Shown: positions 29,514 through 40,429 of the stretch, in pieces | Layout of the letters: the number at the start of each line of letters is the position of its first letter | How positions within the stretch are numbered: the stretch's first letter is position 1 | NCBI RefSeq assembly: GCF_900109855.1 | Contig: NZ_FOBO01000001.1 | Coordinates: forward strand, 186,001-250,000 | DNA from: Roseovarius tolerans | GTDB lineage: Bacteria; Pseudomonadota; Alphaproteobacteria; Rhodobacterales; Rhodobacteraceae | Length of the DNA: 64,000 bases | Direction: 5' to 3' | Program-made: the position numbers and the translations under genes | Notes under the pieces: generated by a model | What the model was told of the DNA's origin: nothing | Database searches by the model: none | The model's input: only the letters and a program-made list of their open reading frames with translations

Positions 29514-30286
29514 TGCGCTTTTCCGCCAATCTCGGATTTCTGTTTACCGACCGACCCTTGCCCGATGCGATCCATGCCGCCCATGCGGCGGGGTTCGACG
29601 CGGTGGAATGCCACTTCCCCTATGACAGCGATCCGGGCGCGGTGCGCGCGGCGCTCGACGTCACCGGGCTTCCGATGCTGGGGCTCAACACCTGGCCGGG
29701 CAACCGGGAGGCGGGTGATTTCGGGCTGGCCGCTGTGCCTGGGCGCGAGGCGGAGGCGCGTAGCGTGATCGCGCAGGCGGTGGAGTATGCGCAGGCCATC
29801 GGCGCGGGGGCTGTGCATGTCATGGCCGGGCGCAGCGACGGCGGGACGGCGGCCGAGGCCGCGTTTCGCGCCAATCTCGCCCATGCCTGCGACCTGGCCG
29901 CGCCGCATGGCATCGAAATCCTGATCGAGCCGATCAATCAGCGCGACGTGCCGGGCTATCACCTGTCGCACTCCGCCCATGCCACCGAGGTGATTGCCGC
30001 GCTCGATCGCCCCAACCTGGCGCTGATGTTCGACTGTTATCACCTGCAAATCATGGAGGGCGATCTGGCCAGTCGGTTCGAGGCGCTGTTACCACTTATT
30101 GGTCATGTGCAGATCGCGGGCGTGCCGGATCGCGGTGCGCCAGACCGGGGTGAGTTGGATTACCGCTGGTTGCTCGCGCGCATGGCCGATTTGGGTTGGG
30201 ATCGCCCGATAGGCGCCGAATACCGTCCCGGACCCGAGGGGACCGAGGCGTCGCTCGGCTGGCTTGATCACTTTCGCGGGCTTTGA
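29513..30286 (+). CDS. otnI: 2-oxo-tetronate isomerase (hydroxypyruvate isomerase-like)
   Basis: 257 residues, TIM-barrel. RFSANLGFLFTDRPLPDAI at the N-terminus, LIEPINQRDVPGYHLS and FDCYHLQIMEGD are those of Hyi/OtnI. OtnI converts 2-oxo-tetronate to 3-oxo-tetronate, linking LtnD to OtnK. The start overlaps the otnC stop, so the seven genes from the binding protein to here form one unit. A role in glyoxylate metabolism as Hyi is less likely in this context. Confidence 0.9.
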   Translation: MRFSANLGFLFTDRPLPDAIHAAHAAGFDAVECHFPYDSDPGAVRAALDVTGLPMLGLNTWPGNREAGDFGLAAVPGREAEARSVIAQAVEYAQAIGAGAVHVMAGRSDGGTAAEAAFRANLAHACDLAAPHGIEILIEPINQRDVPGYHLSHSAHATEVIAALDRPNLALMFDCYHLQIMEGDLASRFEALLPLIGHVQIAGVPDRGAPDRGELDYRWLLARMADLGWDRPIGAEYRPGPEGTEASLGWLDHFRGL

Positions 30287-30404
30287 TCTGTCCGCGTCCT
30301 GCCATGCCGCTGCGACACCTTGCGACGCCTCGGGTCATGCACTATGAGAGCGCATCGGCAAGGGGCAGTTTCCGCCCCGCTTTACCGCTAGCGACGGAGG
30401 TCCC

Positions 30405-31166
30405 ATGGCGCGGCGCAAGAAAATCTACGAAGGCAAGGCCAAGACGCTCTATGAAGGGCCCGAACCGGGCACCATCATCCAGTATTTCAAGGATGACGCC
30501 ACCGCCTTTAACGCCGAGAAGAAGGCCACCATCGAGGGCAAGGGCGTGCTCAACAACATGCTCTCGGAATATTTCATGACCGGGCTGAACAATATCGGTG
30601 TGCCGACGCATTTCATCAAGCGCATCAACATGCGCGAACAACTGGTGCGCGCGGTTGAAATCATCCCGCTCGAGGTGATCGTGCGCAACTATGCCGCCGG
30701 GTCGATGGCCAAGCGCCTCGGCATCGAGGAAGGCACGCAACTGCCGCGCCCGATCGTCGAATACTGCCTCAAGGATGACAAGCTGGGTGACCCGCTGGTG
30801 ACCGAGGAACATATCGCCGCCTTCGGCTGGGCCAGCCAGCAGGACATGGACGATATCCTCAGCCTTGCGCTGCGGGTCAATGATTTCATGGCCGGTGTGA
30901 TGTTCGGTGTGGGTATCAAGCTCGTCGACTTCAAGATCGAGGTGGGCCGCGTCTATGACGGCGATTTCCAGCGCCTGATCGTGGCCGATGAGATCAGTCC
31001 CGACAGCTGCCGTTTGTGGGATATCGAGACTGGGCAGAAGCTCGACAAGGACGTGTTTCGCCGTGATCTGGGCTCGCTCACCGATGCCTATACCGAGGTC
31101 GCCACCCGTCTGGGCGTGATGCCGAAGTCGAACGCTCCCATCACCCGCCCGACGCTGATCAACTGA
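30405..31166 (+). CDS. purC: Phosphoribosylaminoimidazole-succinocarboxamide synthase
   Basis: 253 residues. Joins aspartate to CAIR in purine synthesis. [18 protein letters not shown] and the [15 protein letters not shown] segment are canonical, as is [10 protein letters not shown]. It starts a purC-purS-purQ run with short gaps. The 118-base gap upstream contains no other gene. Confidence 0.97.
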   Translation: MARRKKIYEGKAKTLYEGPEPGTIIQYFKDDATAFNAEKKATIEGKGVLNNMLSEYFMTGLNNIGVPTHFIKRINMREQLVRAVEIIPLEVIVRNYAAGSMAKRLGIEEGTQLPRPIVEYCLKDDKLGDPLVTEEHIAAFGWASQQDMDDILSLALRVNDFMAGVMFGVGIKLVDFKIEVGRVYDGDFQRLIVADEISPDSCRLWDIETGQKLDKDVFRRDLGSLTDAYTEVATRLGVMPKSNAPITRPTLIN

Positions 31167-31180
31167 AAGGGACCAGACCC

Positions 31181-31420
31181 ATGAAGGCACGCGTGCATGT
31201 CATGCTCAAATCAGGCGTTCTCGACCCGCAGGGCGAGGCGGTGCGCCATGCGCTCGGATCGCTCGGTTTCGAGGGCGTCCAAGGGGTGCGGCAGGGCAAG
31301 GTGATCGAGATCGACCTGGCCGAGACCGATGCCGCCAAGGCCGAGGCCGTGGTGACCGAGATGTGCGAGAAGCTGCTCGCGAATACCGTGATCGAGAGCT
31401 ATTCGGTGGAGTTGGGCTGA
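31181..31420 (+). CDS. purS: Phosphoribosylformylglycinamidine synthase subunit PurS
   Basis: 79 residues, typical PurS size. It bridges PurQ and PurL in the FGAM synthase complex. [19 protein letters not shown] is the family N-terminus. The stop overlaps the purQ ATG (TGATG). Confidence 0.95.
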   Translation: MKARVHVMLKSGVLDPQGEAVRHALGSLGFEGVQGVRQGKVIEIDLAETDAAKAEAVVTEMCEKLLANTVIESYSVELG

Positions 31421-32088
31421 TGCACGCTGCCGTCATCGTCTTTCCCGGTTCCAACTGTGACCGCGACCTTGCCGTGGCGTTCGAGCGTGCGGGAGCGCGT
31501 GTTTCGATGGTCTGGCACAAGGACACGTCGATGCCCGAGGGCGTCGACATAATCGGCGTGCCGGGCGGCTTTTCCTACGGCGATTACCTACGCTGCGGCG
31601 CGATTGCCGCGAATTCGCCGATTTGCCGCGCGGTCGTGGCGCATGCCGACAGGGGCGGCTATGTTCTCGGGGTCTGCAACGGCTTTCAGATCCTGACTGA
31701 AACCGGCATCCTGCCGGGAGCGCTGCTGCGCAATGCAGGCCTGAAATATGTCTGCAAGCCGGTGGATCTTCATGTCACCACCGACCAGAGCGCCTTTATA
31801 CAAGGCTATACGGCGGGCAGCACCATCACCGTGCCCATTGCCCACCATGACGGCAATTATTTCGCCGACGAGGCGACGCTTGACCGGCTTCAGGCCGAAG
31901 ATCGGGTTGCCTTTACTTATGCGCGCAACCCCAACGGATCGGCCCGCGATATCGCGGGGATTCTGTCGAAAAATCGCCGCGTCCTCGGCATGATGCCGCA
32001 TCCCGAACGCATGGCCGAACCGCTGCATGGCGGCAGCGACGGGGCGGCGATGTTTGCCGGGCTTGTGCAACAGCTTGCCGACGCCTGA
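31420..32088 (+). CDS. purQ: Phosphoribosylformylglycinamidine synthase subunit PurQ
   Basis: 222 residues, class I glutamine amidotransferase. [18 protein letters not shown] at the N-terminus, the catalytic Cys in [11 protein letters not shown], and His and Glu in [11 protein letters not shown] are all present. It supplies ammonia to PurL, which is not in the window. The ATG at 31420 is set by overlap with purS. Confidence 0.97.
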   Translation: MHAAVIVFPGSNCDRDLAVAFERAGARVSMVWHKDTSMPEGVDIIGVPGGFSYGDYLRCGAIAANSPICRAVVAHADRGGYVLGVCNGFQILTETGILPGALLRNAGLKYVCKPVDLHVTTDQSAFIQGYTAGSTITVPIAHHDGNYFADEATLDRLQAEDRVAFTYARNPNGSARDIAGILSKNRRVLGMMPHPERMAEPLHGGSDGAAMFAGLVQQLADA

Positions 32089-32133
32089 ACCACGGCGCTT
32101 GAGGGCCGGGGCCTCTGGCCGTAATCTGCGATA

Positions 32134-33894
32134 ATGAGAACCTCGCTGCCCAAACACAATACACCCCGCACGCGTGCCATTTCGTGGCGCGCGCGGGTGG
32201 TGCTTTTCGGGCTTTTTCTGATTGCGGTTGCGGTGGTGTTCACCACAAACCGCCTGCTCACCGACCGTTTCACCGAGAACACGCGCAACCGCGCCGAACT
32301 GCGCCTTGTGCTGTATTCCGGCAACCTTCTATCGGAGTTGCGGCAGAACGCCATCGTGCCGCAACTGCTGGCGCGGGATCCCGCCCTGATTTCGGCGCTG
32401 AACACGCAGGATTATGCACAGTCCACGCAGCGCCTGCTCTCCTTTCTCGAGGAGATCGGCGCCGCCTCGCTCATGCTTCTGGACAAGGACGGGCGCGCGG
32501 TTGCCACGACCGAACGCAACCGGCTGGGCGAAAACCATAAGCAGGCCGCCTATTACGTCGATGCGCTGCGCTCGCGCGATACGGTGTTCAAGGTCTTGCA
32601 GGACGAGGCGGGGCAATACAACTTCACCTATTCGCGCCGGATCGACACCCAGAATGGCGTGCTTGGCGTGATCGTTGTCGCGGTCGATCTGCGCAAATAC
32701 GAACGGGCTTGGGCGGGTATCTCAGATGCGGTGATGGTCACTGATTCCGAGGGCCGGATCATCCTTGCGACCGAACCCCGCTGGCGCGGGCTGACGGAAG
32801 GTGAGGCGCTCGCGCGGGAGCCGGCCAGCAGCGCCATCCAGCGCGCGATTCAGGCGACCTCCGACTGGACCGCGCTGCCCGCCGACGCCTATGTGCGCGG
32901 TGAGGCGGTGATGCGGGTCGAGGGGCGCGTGGCGTTTCGCGGCTGGCGCATCGCCAGTTTCACAACCTATGCCGCCGTGCGCGACAAGGTGAACGGGTAT
33001 CTCGCGCTCGAAATCATGGGATTCGCGATTCTTCTGGCGCTCGCGTTCTATTTCCTGAACCGGAAGGCGGCGCTGCGTGTGGCGCTCTTTCAGCGCGAGT
33101 CGGCGGAGCTTCGCGCATTGAACGCACGTCTGCAGCGGGAAATCGCCGAACGCCAGAGGGTACAGGAAAACCTCGCCCAAGCCGAACAGACGCTCCAGCA
33201 GAGCTCCAAGCTTGCCGTGCTGGGCGAGATGTCGGCGGCCGTGAGCCACGAACTCAATCAGCCGCTGGCGGCGATGAAAACCTATCTCGCGGGCGCGCGC
33301 ATGCTGCTGACGCGCAACCGGCCCGACGAGGCGTTAACCTCGTTCCAGCGGATCGACGACCTGATCGAGCGGATGGGCGCGATCACCAAGCAGCTCAAAT
33401 CCTATGCGCGTCAGTCGGGCGACACGTTTTCCCCTGTAAACATGGGCGATGCGGTGGCCTCGGCACTTGCCATGATGGAGCCGCAACTGCGCCAGCGCAA
33501 GATCACCATCACCCGCACCCTTCCGGATCAGCCGGTGATGATCATGGGCGACCGCGTGCGCGTGGAGCAGGTGATCATCAATCTTCTGCGCAACGCCATC
33601 GACGCCACCGAGACGGTGCCCGATGCTGGCATCGATATCCTGCTCGCGGCGGGTGAGACGGCAGTACTGACGGTGCGCGACAACGGCCATGGGATCGGCG
33701 ATTTCAAGAACCTGTTCGAGCCCTTCTACACCACCAAGCAGCCCGGCGACGGTGTCGGTCTGGGGCTTGCCATTTCTTCGGGGATCGTGAACGACCTAGG
33801 CGGGCGTTTGGTGGCGCGCAATGCACCGGATGGGGGGGCTGTATTCGAGGTCCAGCTTCCCATATTGCCAGAAGAGACCCGAGCAGCGGAGTGA
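32134..33894 (+). CDS. DctB-type sensor histidine kinase
   Basis: 586 residues. Two membrane helices (about 21-38 and 291-308) enclose a periplasmic double-PAS/CACHE sensor region, as in DctB. A coiled coil leads to the kinase core: phosphate-accepting His372 in SAAVSHELNQPLAAMK, the N box LLRNAIDAT, and G boxes DNGHGIG and GVGLGLAIS. It most likely senses a C4-dicarboxylate or similar acid and phosphorylates the regulator encoded next, whose gene follows at once. It is not beside a dct transporter here; the TRAP operon at 23918 is 8 kb away and has its own repressor. Confidence 0.85.
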   Translation: MRTSLPKHNTPRTRAISWRARVVLFGLFLIAVAVVFTTNRLLTDRFTENTRNRAELRLVLYSGNLLSELRQNAIVPQLLARDPALISALNTQDYAQSTQRLLSFLEEIGAASLMLLDKDGRAVATTERNRLGENHKQAAYYVDALRSRDTVFKVLQDEAGQYNFTYSRRIDTQNGVLGVIVVAVDLRKYERAWAGISDAVMVTDSEGRIILATEPRWRGLTEGEALAREPASSAIQRAIQATSDWTALPADAYVRGEAVMRVEGRVAFRGWRIASFTTYAAVRDKVNGYLALEIMGFAILLALAFYFLNRKAALRVALFQRESAELRALNARLQREIAERQRVQENLAQAEQTLQQSSKLAVLGEMSAAVSHELNQPLAAMKTYLAGARMLLTRNRPDEALTSFQRIDDLIERMGAITKQLKSYARQSGDTFSPVNMGDAVASALAMMEPQLRQRKITITRTLPDQPVMIMGDRVRVEQVIINLLRNAIDATETVPDAGIDILLAAGETAVLTVRDNGHGIGDFKNLFEPFYTTKQPGDGVGLGLAISSGIVNDLGGRLVARNAPDGGAVFEVQLPILPEETRAAE

Positions 33895-33899
33895 GTTAC

Positions 33900-35234
<1,335 letters not shown>

Positions 35235-35290
35235 GGTGGTCTGTTTGACCGGCACCTGTTGCTTTGGCAGGTGTGACTAGACGGCCCCCG

Positions 35291-36082
35291 TCATGCCCTG
35301 TGGGCACCCTCGGCCAGACCGCGCACGAAGTCGAGCACGCCTGAGACCGGCGCACCCTTGGCGATCTCGCCCACGATGGCCGAGCCCACGACGCAGCCAT
35401 CGGCGACGCTGGCGATGGTCTGGGCTGTTTCGGGCGTGCGGATACCAAAGCCCACGATCACCGGCAGATCAGTCTGCACTTTGATCCGTGCCACCTCGGG
35501 GGCCACATCCGCCGCCTCAGCCGCCGCAGCCCCGGTGATGCCGGTAATCGAGACGTAGTAGACGAAACCGGAGGTGTTCTCGAGCACCTTGGGCAGGCGC
35601 TTGTCATCGGTGGTGGGGGTGGCGAGGCGGATGAAGTTGAGCCCGGCCTTGGACGCCGGAATGCACAGCTCATCATCCTCCTCGGGGGGCAGGTCGACCA
35701 CGATCAGGCCGTCGATTCCGGCGGCCTTGGCATCGGTCAGAAACCGCTCCACGCCGCGATTGTAGATCGGGTTGTAATAACCCATCAGGACGATCGGTGT
35801 AGTGTCGTCCGCCTCGCGGAATTCGCGCGCCATCTGCAGGGTTTTCTCCAGCGTCATGCCGCCCGCGAGCGCGCGCTGACCGGCCAGTTGAATGGTCGGC
35901 CCGTCGGCCATCGGATCGGTGAAGGGCACGCCCAATTCGATGATATCGACACCCGCTTCCGGCAGGCCCTTCATGATCTCGAGCGAGCGCTGGTAATCCG
36001 GATCGCCCGCCATGATGTAGGAGACGAACGCCTTTTTACCGGCGGCTTTCAGCTCTGCGAATTTCGCGTCGATACGTGTCAT
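35291..36082 (-). CDS. trpA: Tryptophan synthase alpha chain
   Basis: 263 residues, TIM barrel. Cleaves indoleglycerol phosphate to indole for the beta chain. The catalytic Glu is in [17 protein letters not shown] and Asp in [12 protein letters not shown]; phosphate-binding GFGIRTPE is near the end. The ATG at 36082 has AAGGACAG upstream. No trpB is adjacent on the visible side. It converges with the response-regulator gene and is divergent from ychF. Confidence 0.96.
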   Translation of the reverse strand: MTRIDAKFAELKAAGKKAFVSYIMAGDPDYQRSLEIMKGLPEAGVDIIELGVPFTDPMADGPTIQLAGQRALAGGMTLEKTLQMAREFREADDTTPIVLMGYYNPIYNRGVERFLTDAKAAGIDGLIVVDLPPEEDDELCIPASKAGLNFIRLATPTTDDKRLPKVLENTSGFVYYVSITGITGAAAAEAADVAPEVARIKVQTDLPVIVGFGIRTPETAQTIASVADGCVVGSAIVGEIAKGAPVSGVLDFVRGLAEGAHRA

Positions 36083-36209
36083 GCGGGCCTGTCCTTCGAA
36101 TGGGTCCGTGCGGGTTTGGCGCAAAGCGCGGGGGAAATCAATGCCCGGCTTGACCTTGCCCCGTGCAAACCCGTAGATGCGCGCAATTCACCGCAGGAAA
36201 GGGGCTGTC

Positions 36210-37307
36210 ATGGGCTTTAAAATGGGAATCGTGGGCCTGCCCAATGTCGGCAAATCCACGCTCTTCAACGCGCTCACCCGTACCGCTGCCGCGCAGGCGG
36301 CGAACTTTCCGTTCTGCACCATCGAGCCGAATGTCGGCGAGGTGGCGGTGCCCGATGCCCGGCTTGACAAGCTGGCGGCGATTGCAGGGTCCAAGCAGAT
36401 CATCCCGACGCGGATGACCTTTGTCGATATCGCGGGGCTGGTGAAAGGTGCCTCAAAGGGCGAGGGGCTGGGCAATCAGTTTCTGGCCAATATCCGCGAG
36501 GTCGATGCCATCGCGCATGTGCTGCGGTGCTTCGAGGATGGCGACGTGACCCATGTCGAGGGGCGCGTCGATCCGGTGGCGGATGCTGAGGTGATCGAGA
36601 CCGAGTTGATGCTGGCGGACCTTGATTCCATTGAGAAAAGACGGGCCGGACTTGTGCGCAAGCTGAAGAGCGGCGACAAGGAAGCGGTGCAGGCGGACCG
36701 GCTGCTCGCTCTCGCGCAGGCGGTGCTGGAAGAGGGTAAGCCCGCGCGCACTGTCGAGATTGACGACGACGATCTCAAGGCGTGGAAGATGCTGCAATTG
36801 CTGACCTCAAAGCCGGTGCTCTATGTCTGCAATGTCGAGGAAAGCAACGCCGCTGAGGGCAATGCCCATTCCGCTGCGGTGGCGGAGATGGCTGCCGCTG
36901 AGGGGGCGGGCAGCGTGGTGATTTCGGCCCAGATCGAGGAAGAGATCAGTCAGCTTGAACCAGAGGACGCTTTTGTTTTCCTTGAAGAAATGGGGCTGGA
37001 GGAGGCCGGGCTGGATCGGTTGATCCGGGCCGGATACGAGCTTTTGCACCTGGAGACCTACTTCACCGTCGGGCCCAAGGAAGCGCGGGCCTGGACCATT
37101 CAGAGCGGCACGCCTGCGCCGAAGGCGGCGGGGGTCATCCACGGCGATTTCGAGAAGGGGTTTATCCGCGCTGAAACAATCGCTTACGAGGATTTCGTGA
37201 GCCTTGGGGGCGAGCAGAAGGCCAAGGATGCGGGCAAGATGCGGGCCGAGGGCAAGGCCTATGTCGTCAAGGATGGCGACGTTCTGCACTTTTTGTTCAA
37301 CACCTGA
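36210..37307 (+). CDS. ychF: Redox-regulated ATPase YchF
   Basis: 365 residues, Obg-related. [16 protein letters not shown] is the P loop, [19 protein letters not shown] the switch region, and the base-specificity motif is NVEE, which makes this family prefer ATP. The C-terminal TGS domain begins near [19 protein letters not shown]. It acts in translation and stress responses on the ribosome. The ribosome site AGGAAAGGGG supports the ATG at 36210. Confidence 0.95.
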   Translation: MGFKMGIVGLPNVGKSTLFNALTRTAAAQAANFPFCTIEPNVGEVAVPDARLDKLAAIAGSKQIIPTRMTFVDIAGLVKGASKGEGLGNQFLANIREVDAIAHVLRCFEDGDVTHVEGRVDPVADAEVIETELMLADLDSIEKRRAGLVRKLKSGDKEAVQADRLLALAQAVLEEGKPARTVEIDDDDLKAWKMLQLLTSKPVLYVCNVEESNAAEGNAHSAAVAEMAAAEGAGSVVISAQIEEEISQLEPEDAFVFLEEMGLEEAGLDRLIRAGYELLHLETYFTVGPKEARAWTIQSGTPAPKAAGVIHGDFEKGFIRAETIAYEDFVSLGGEQKAKDAGKMRAEGKAYVVKDGDVLHFLFNT

Positions 37308-37581
37308 AGTGGGGCGATTTCGACGGTCTGTATCACGTCGGTATTCTGTCGGTATCGCGTCGGTGGGGTGAATGGGGCTATAGCGAATATGCGACGGCCC
37401 GCAGAAGGTGCGGCGTGATCGCAGGGCCGGGGACTGGCGATGCAACGGCGGATGTCCGCACTTTATCCCGGCCAAGTCATCCTGAACTCAACACGTTGTG
37501 CGCCATTCCAAATCGCCAGGCCGCGGGACGGCCAGGCGATCGCGCGGCACCTTCGGTGCGTTTCGCGCGGGGTGCCATGCC

Positions 37582-39120
37582 TCACGCCGGAAGATGTATC
37601 CTGAACCGCTCGCGAATGGCGCGGTCGGTGATCGGATCGAACCGCGCCGCCGAGCGTTGCGACAGGATCTTCATCTTCTTCTCGGTGGCCTTCTCGATCA
37701 GATCGGGCTTGCCCAACTCGTCCCACTCCTTGGGCGAGAAGCGGTTGGCGAGGCTGGGGTAGACGTAATCGGTCTGCATCCGGCCGAGGGTTTGCGCGGA
37801 GCCCAGATAATGCCCCGGCCCGCCGATGCAGGCGGCGCGAATGACCTCGACGCTGAGCGTGTCCTCGTCCACCTCGATGCCGCGCGTGCAGCGCAGGGCC
37901 TGACCGATCAGGTCATCGCCGAGGATGAGCGACTCGAGGCAGAAGCCGAGGAGCGAGGCGTGCATGCCCGCCGCCTCGTAGACCATGTTGAGGCCCGAGA
38001 GCCCGGCCATGACATTCGACATCGCCTGTTCCCACCCGGCCTGCATGTCGGGCAGCTTGGCATCGGCGATGCCTGCCGCCGCCCCGCCGGGCAGGCCGTA
38101 GAATTTATGCATTTGCGCGCAGCCCGCAGAGAGCAGCGCCTGTTCGCCCGATCCGCCCGACATCGCGCCGGTGCGCAGGTCGCTGACAAAGGGCCATGTG
38201 CCGAAGATCGCCGGATGCCCGGGCCTGACCGCGTTGACATAGACCAGACCGGCGAGGCATTCGGCCATGGCCTGCACGATGGCCCCGGCGATGGGGGCGG
38301 GGGCGGTGGCCCCGGCTTGTCCGGCCGACAGGAGCAGCACGGGCATGCCGCCGCGAATGCATTCCTCCATCACGAGGCAGGATTCGGTGGCGAATTTCAT
38401 CGGCGGGACGACGAAGCAGTTGGAGTTGCTGACGAAGGGGCGGTCGCGCCATTTGTCCTCACCGCCCGCGATCAGGTGCAGCATCTCCATTGCGTCGCGC
38501 ACGAAGCCCGGTTCGGTAAAGGAGACGCCGACATGTTTCGTGGTGCCCGCGCAGCAGCCAGAGAGCGTGTTGAGGTCCATCTCGCGGTTGTCGGTGATGT
38601 CGCGGCAGACCATCGGGCGCTGCAGGAAGTGGATGTTGTCCAATTGGTCGACGATGCGGGCGGCGTCGTGCAGGTCTTGCAGGGTGCTGTCGCGATAGGT
38701 GCGGCTATGAACCTCGACCACGCTGACCGCGGCACCTGCCGTGCCGTAATGCACGCGGTGGCCCGAAAGGTCGAGATCGTGGCGCGCCTCGCGGCCATGC
38801 AGGGTGAGGCTGCGGTTGGCGTGGGCGATGGTGTCTTCGATCAGGGCGCGCGGAAACCGGAGACGCCCGTCTTCGCCCTGAATGGCACCGGCACCGGTCA
38901 GGTAGGCCACGCCCGAGGGCGGCGCGTCGGCCAGGCCGATCTGTTCCAGCGCGTCGAGCACGGCTGCGTGAATGCGCTGCATCTGCGCCTCGGATAGCGG
39001 GCAATAGGTGCCGCCCTCAAGTCCGGGGCGGATCGGGCGAAGGGCGTCGGAGAGCGGGTTGGCACGGGCCGTGCGACGGGCCTCGCGGCCACCGGCGCGA
39101 CGCGTCTTGGTCTGGGTCAT
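37582..39120 (-). CDS. MttB-superfamily corrinoid-dependent methyltransferase (non-pyrrolysine), paralogue 1
   Basis: 512 residues, the length of trimethylamine methyltransferase MttB, but with no in-frame amber codon, so it belongs to the non-pyrrolysine branch that includes the glycine-betaine, proline-betaine and carnitine demethylases MtgB, MtpB and MtcB. Recognisable segments are FVSNSNCFVVPPMKFA, VRPGHPAIFGTWPFVSDLRT and CIGGPGHYLGSAQTLGRMQ. These enzymes pass a methyl group to a corrinoid protein; no corrinoid-protein gene is adjacent. The ATG at 39120 follows AAAGG. A second paralogue lies at 49853-51400. Substrate unknown; a quaternary amine is the best guess. Confidence 0.8.
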   Translation of the reverse strand: MTQTKTRRAGGREARRTARANPLSDALRPIRPGLEGGTYCPLSEAQMQRIHAAVLDALEQIGLADAPPSGVAYLTGAGAIQGEDGRLRFPRALIEDTIAHANRSLTLHGREARHDLDLSGHRVHYGTAGAAVSVVEVHSRTYRDSTLQDLHDAARIVDQLDNIHFLQRPMVCRDITDNREMDLNTLSGCCAGTTKHVGVSFTEPGFVRDAMEMLHLIAGGEDKWRDRPFVSNSNCFVVPPMKFATESCLVMEECIRGGMPVLLLSAGQAGATAPAPIAGAIVQAMAECLAGLVYVNAVRPGHPAIFGTWPFVSDLRTGAMSGGSGEQALLSAGCAQMHKFYGLPGGAAAGIADAKLPDMQAGWEQAMSNVMAGLSGLNMVYEAAGMHASLLGFCLESLILGDDLIGQALRCTRGIEVDEDTLSVEVIRAACIGGPGHYLGSAQTLGRMQTDYVYPSLANRFSPKEWDELGKPDLIEKATEKKMKILSQRSAARFDPITDRAIRERFRIHLPA

Positions 39121-39163
39121 GATTTGGGGAACCTTTTCGGAGATCAGGGAAAACGCTGTCGGC

Positions 39164-39253
39164 TCAGCCCTGTCCCGGTCGTCCGCGCGCGGCGAGGCCA
39201 CGCACCGCCCCAATCGTGCGGATCACCAGCGCGATCTTGCTGCGTGGATGCAT
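39164..39253 (-). CDS. Possible 29-residue peptide upstream of the MttB-like gene
   Basis: ATG at 39253, stop at 39164-39166, reading MHPRSKIALVIRTIGAVRGL and nine more residues. GAGGGGGG lies just upstream as a ribosome site, but the same G run is the 3' arm of a hairpin (39263-39299). It ends 43 bp before the methyltransferase ATG, so it could be a leader peptide. I know no family for it. Support is only the ribosome site and spacing. Confidence 0.3.
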   Translation of the reverse strand: MHPRSKIALVIRTIGAVRGLAARGRPGQG

Positions 39254-39262
39254 GCGCGTTGT

Positions 39263-39299
39263 CCCCCCTCAGAGGTTCAGCGAACCTGATTCGGGGGGG
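39263..39299 (-). promoter_or_regulatory. Hairpin enclosing the ribosome site of the small leader ORF
   Basis: On the minus strand CCCCCC pairs with GGGGGG, and inside it TCAGGTTC pairs with GAACCTCTGA around a GCT loop with a two-base bulge. The G run is also the apparent ribosome-binding sequence of the 29-residue ORF. This could mask translation initiation or be an operator (AGGTTC-AGC-GAACCT). Confidence 0.4.
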
Positions 39300-39369
39300 T
39301 ATGTCTGTTCCGTTTCCGACCCGATGTCGCATCAGGAGCGGGGCCTGTGCAGGACAGGCCCCGATCTGG

Positions 39370-39723
39370 TCAGGCGTTGGTTTCGCGGCGCTCTGCCATG
39401 AACTGATCGAATTCCGCCTTGTCGCGCGCGTCGCGCAGGCGTTGCAGGAAGCTGTCGAACTGTTCCTGTTCCTCTTCGAGACGGCGCAGGGTGTCGGCCT
39501 TGTAGGCGTCAAAGGCGCTTTTGCCCGACGGCGCGTGGCGGGTGAGACGGGTGGATGTGCGGCTGCAGGACATACGATTGCTCCAGATCATGTAGCCCAG
39601 GAGGGCGAGGCCGATCGGCCAGAAGACGATGAAGCCCAGAACCATGGCGATGATCCAGGCGGGTTTGCCCTGCCGGTCGAGCCAGGTTTCGGCCCGTGCG
39701 GGCCATGCGGCGATGGTGGACAT
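39370..39723 (-). CDS. DUF2852 membrane protein
   Basis: 117 residues. A Trp-containing N-terminus, one or two membrane helices (about 22-47, AWIIAMVLGFIVFWPIGLAL), then a charged helical tail with FDAYKADTLRRLEEEQEQFD. This is the DUF2852 family common in Rhodobacterales and Rhizobiales; its function is not known. It lies between the TetR gene and the MttB-like gene on the same strand. Confidence 0.8.
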   Translation of the reverse strand: MSTIAAWPARAETWLDRQGKPAWIIAMVLGFIVFWPIGLALLGYMIWSNRMSCSRTSTRLTRHAPSGKSAFDAYKADTLRRLEEEQEQFDSFLQRLRDARDKAEFDQFMAERRETNA

Positions 39724-39811
39724 ATGGCGTTCCTCTTACGGTGTGAATGTTACTTACATTTACATAGATGGGAATGGCATGCGCTCTTGCAAGGGGCCGC
39801 GTGGGAATTTT

Positions 39812-40429
39812 TCAACTGTCGGGGGGGATGAGGCCGAGGCCGCGCAGGTAGACCGCGATGCCCGATTCCAGAAGCTCTTCGGGCGGGAAGGGCGCGCGGG
39901 CCCCGGGATTGCCGCGCGCGAAGAGTTCCACGACGCCGTGGCTCATGGCCCAGACATGGGCGGCGAACATCGCCGCCGGGGGGCGGCGGTCGGGCGGCAG
40001 GTGGGCCGAGAGCGCCTCGGCGGAGCGGATCAGGATGGCCTGCGCCCGCCCGGCGGCATCGGCGAGTTCGGGGCTGTCGTTCACCGACAGGCCGGATTCG
40101 AACATCGCCACGTAATGCCCGGCATTGCTGCGGGCGAACTCCAGATAGGCGCGGCCCGTCGCCATGAAGGCCGCCAGCGGATTGGGCTGACCGCCGTCAA
40201 AGGCGGCCTCCATGCGGGTGACGAAAATCTCGTAGCCCTGGCGGGCGGCCTCGGCGATCAGCGCCTCGCGGCCCGGGAAATGCCGGTAGGGGGCGGCGGG
40301 CGAGACGCCGGCCAGCTTGGCGGCCTCGGCCATGGTAAAGCCCTGCGGCCCGCGCTCGGCGATGAGATCGAGCGTCGCCTCGACCAGTGCCTGCCGCAGG
40401 TTGCCGTGGTGATAGCCCTGCTTAGCCAT
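39812..40429 (-). CDS. TetR/AcrR-family transcriptional regulator
   Basis: 205 residues. The N-terminal HTH ([20 protein letters not shown], then [12 protein letters not shown]) is typical; the C-terminal half has the WHG-type ligand domain ([13 protein letters not shown]). It overlaps the end of the PPK2 gene by eight bases and may regulate that gene or the DUF2852 gene downstream. Ligand unknown. Confidence 0.88.
   Translation of the reverse strand: MAKQGYHHGNLRQALVEATLDLIAERGPQGFTMAEAAKLAGVSPAAPYRHFPGREALIAEAARQGYEIFVTRMEAAFDGGQPNPLAAFMATGRAYLEFARSNAGHYVAMFESGLSVNDSPELADAAGRAQAILIRSAEALSAHLPPDRRPPAAMFAAHVWAMSHGVVELFARGNPGARAPFPPEELLESGIAVYLRGLGLIPPDS

Noticed and set aside
37338..37365. 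Three GTCGGT direct repeats after ychF
   Set aside because: Too short and irregular for a CRISPR or iteron array; probably chance in GC-rich sequence.
37582..39120. Pyrrolysine-type MttB
   Set aside because: No in-frame TAG before the stop in this gene or in the paralogue at 49853, and no pyl genes are visible.
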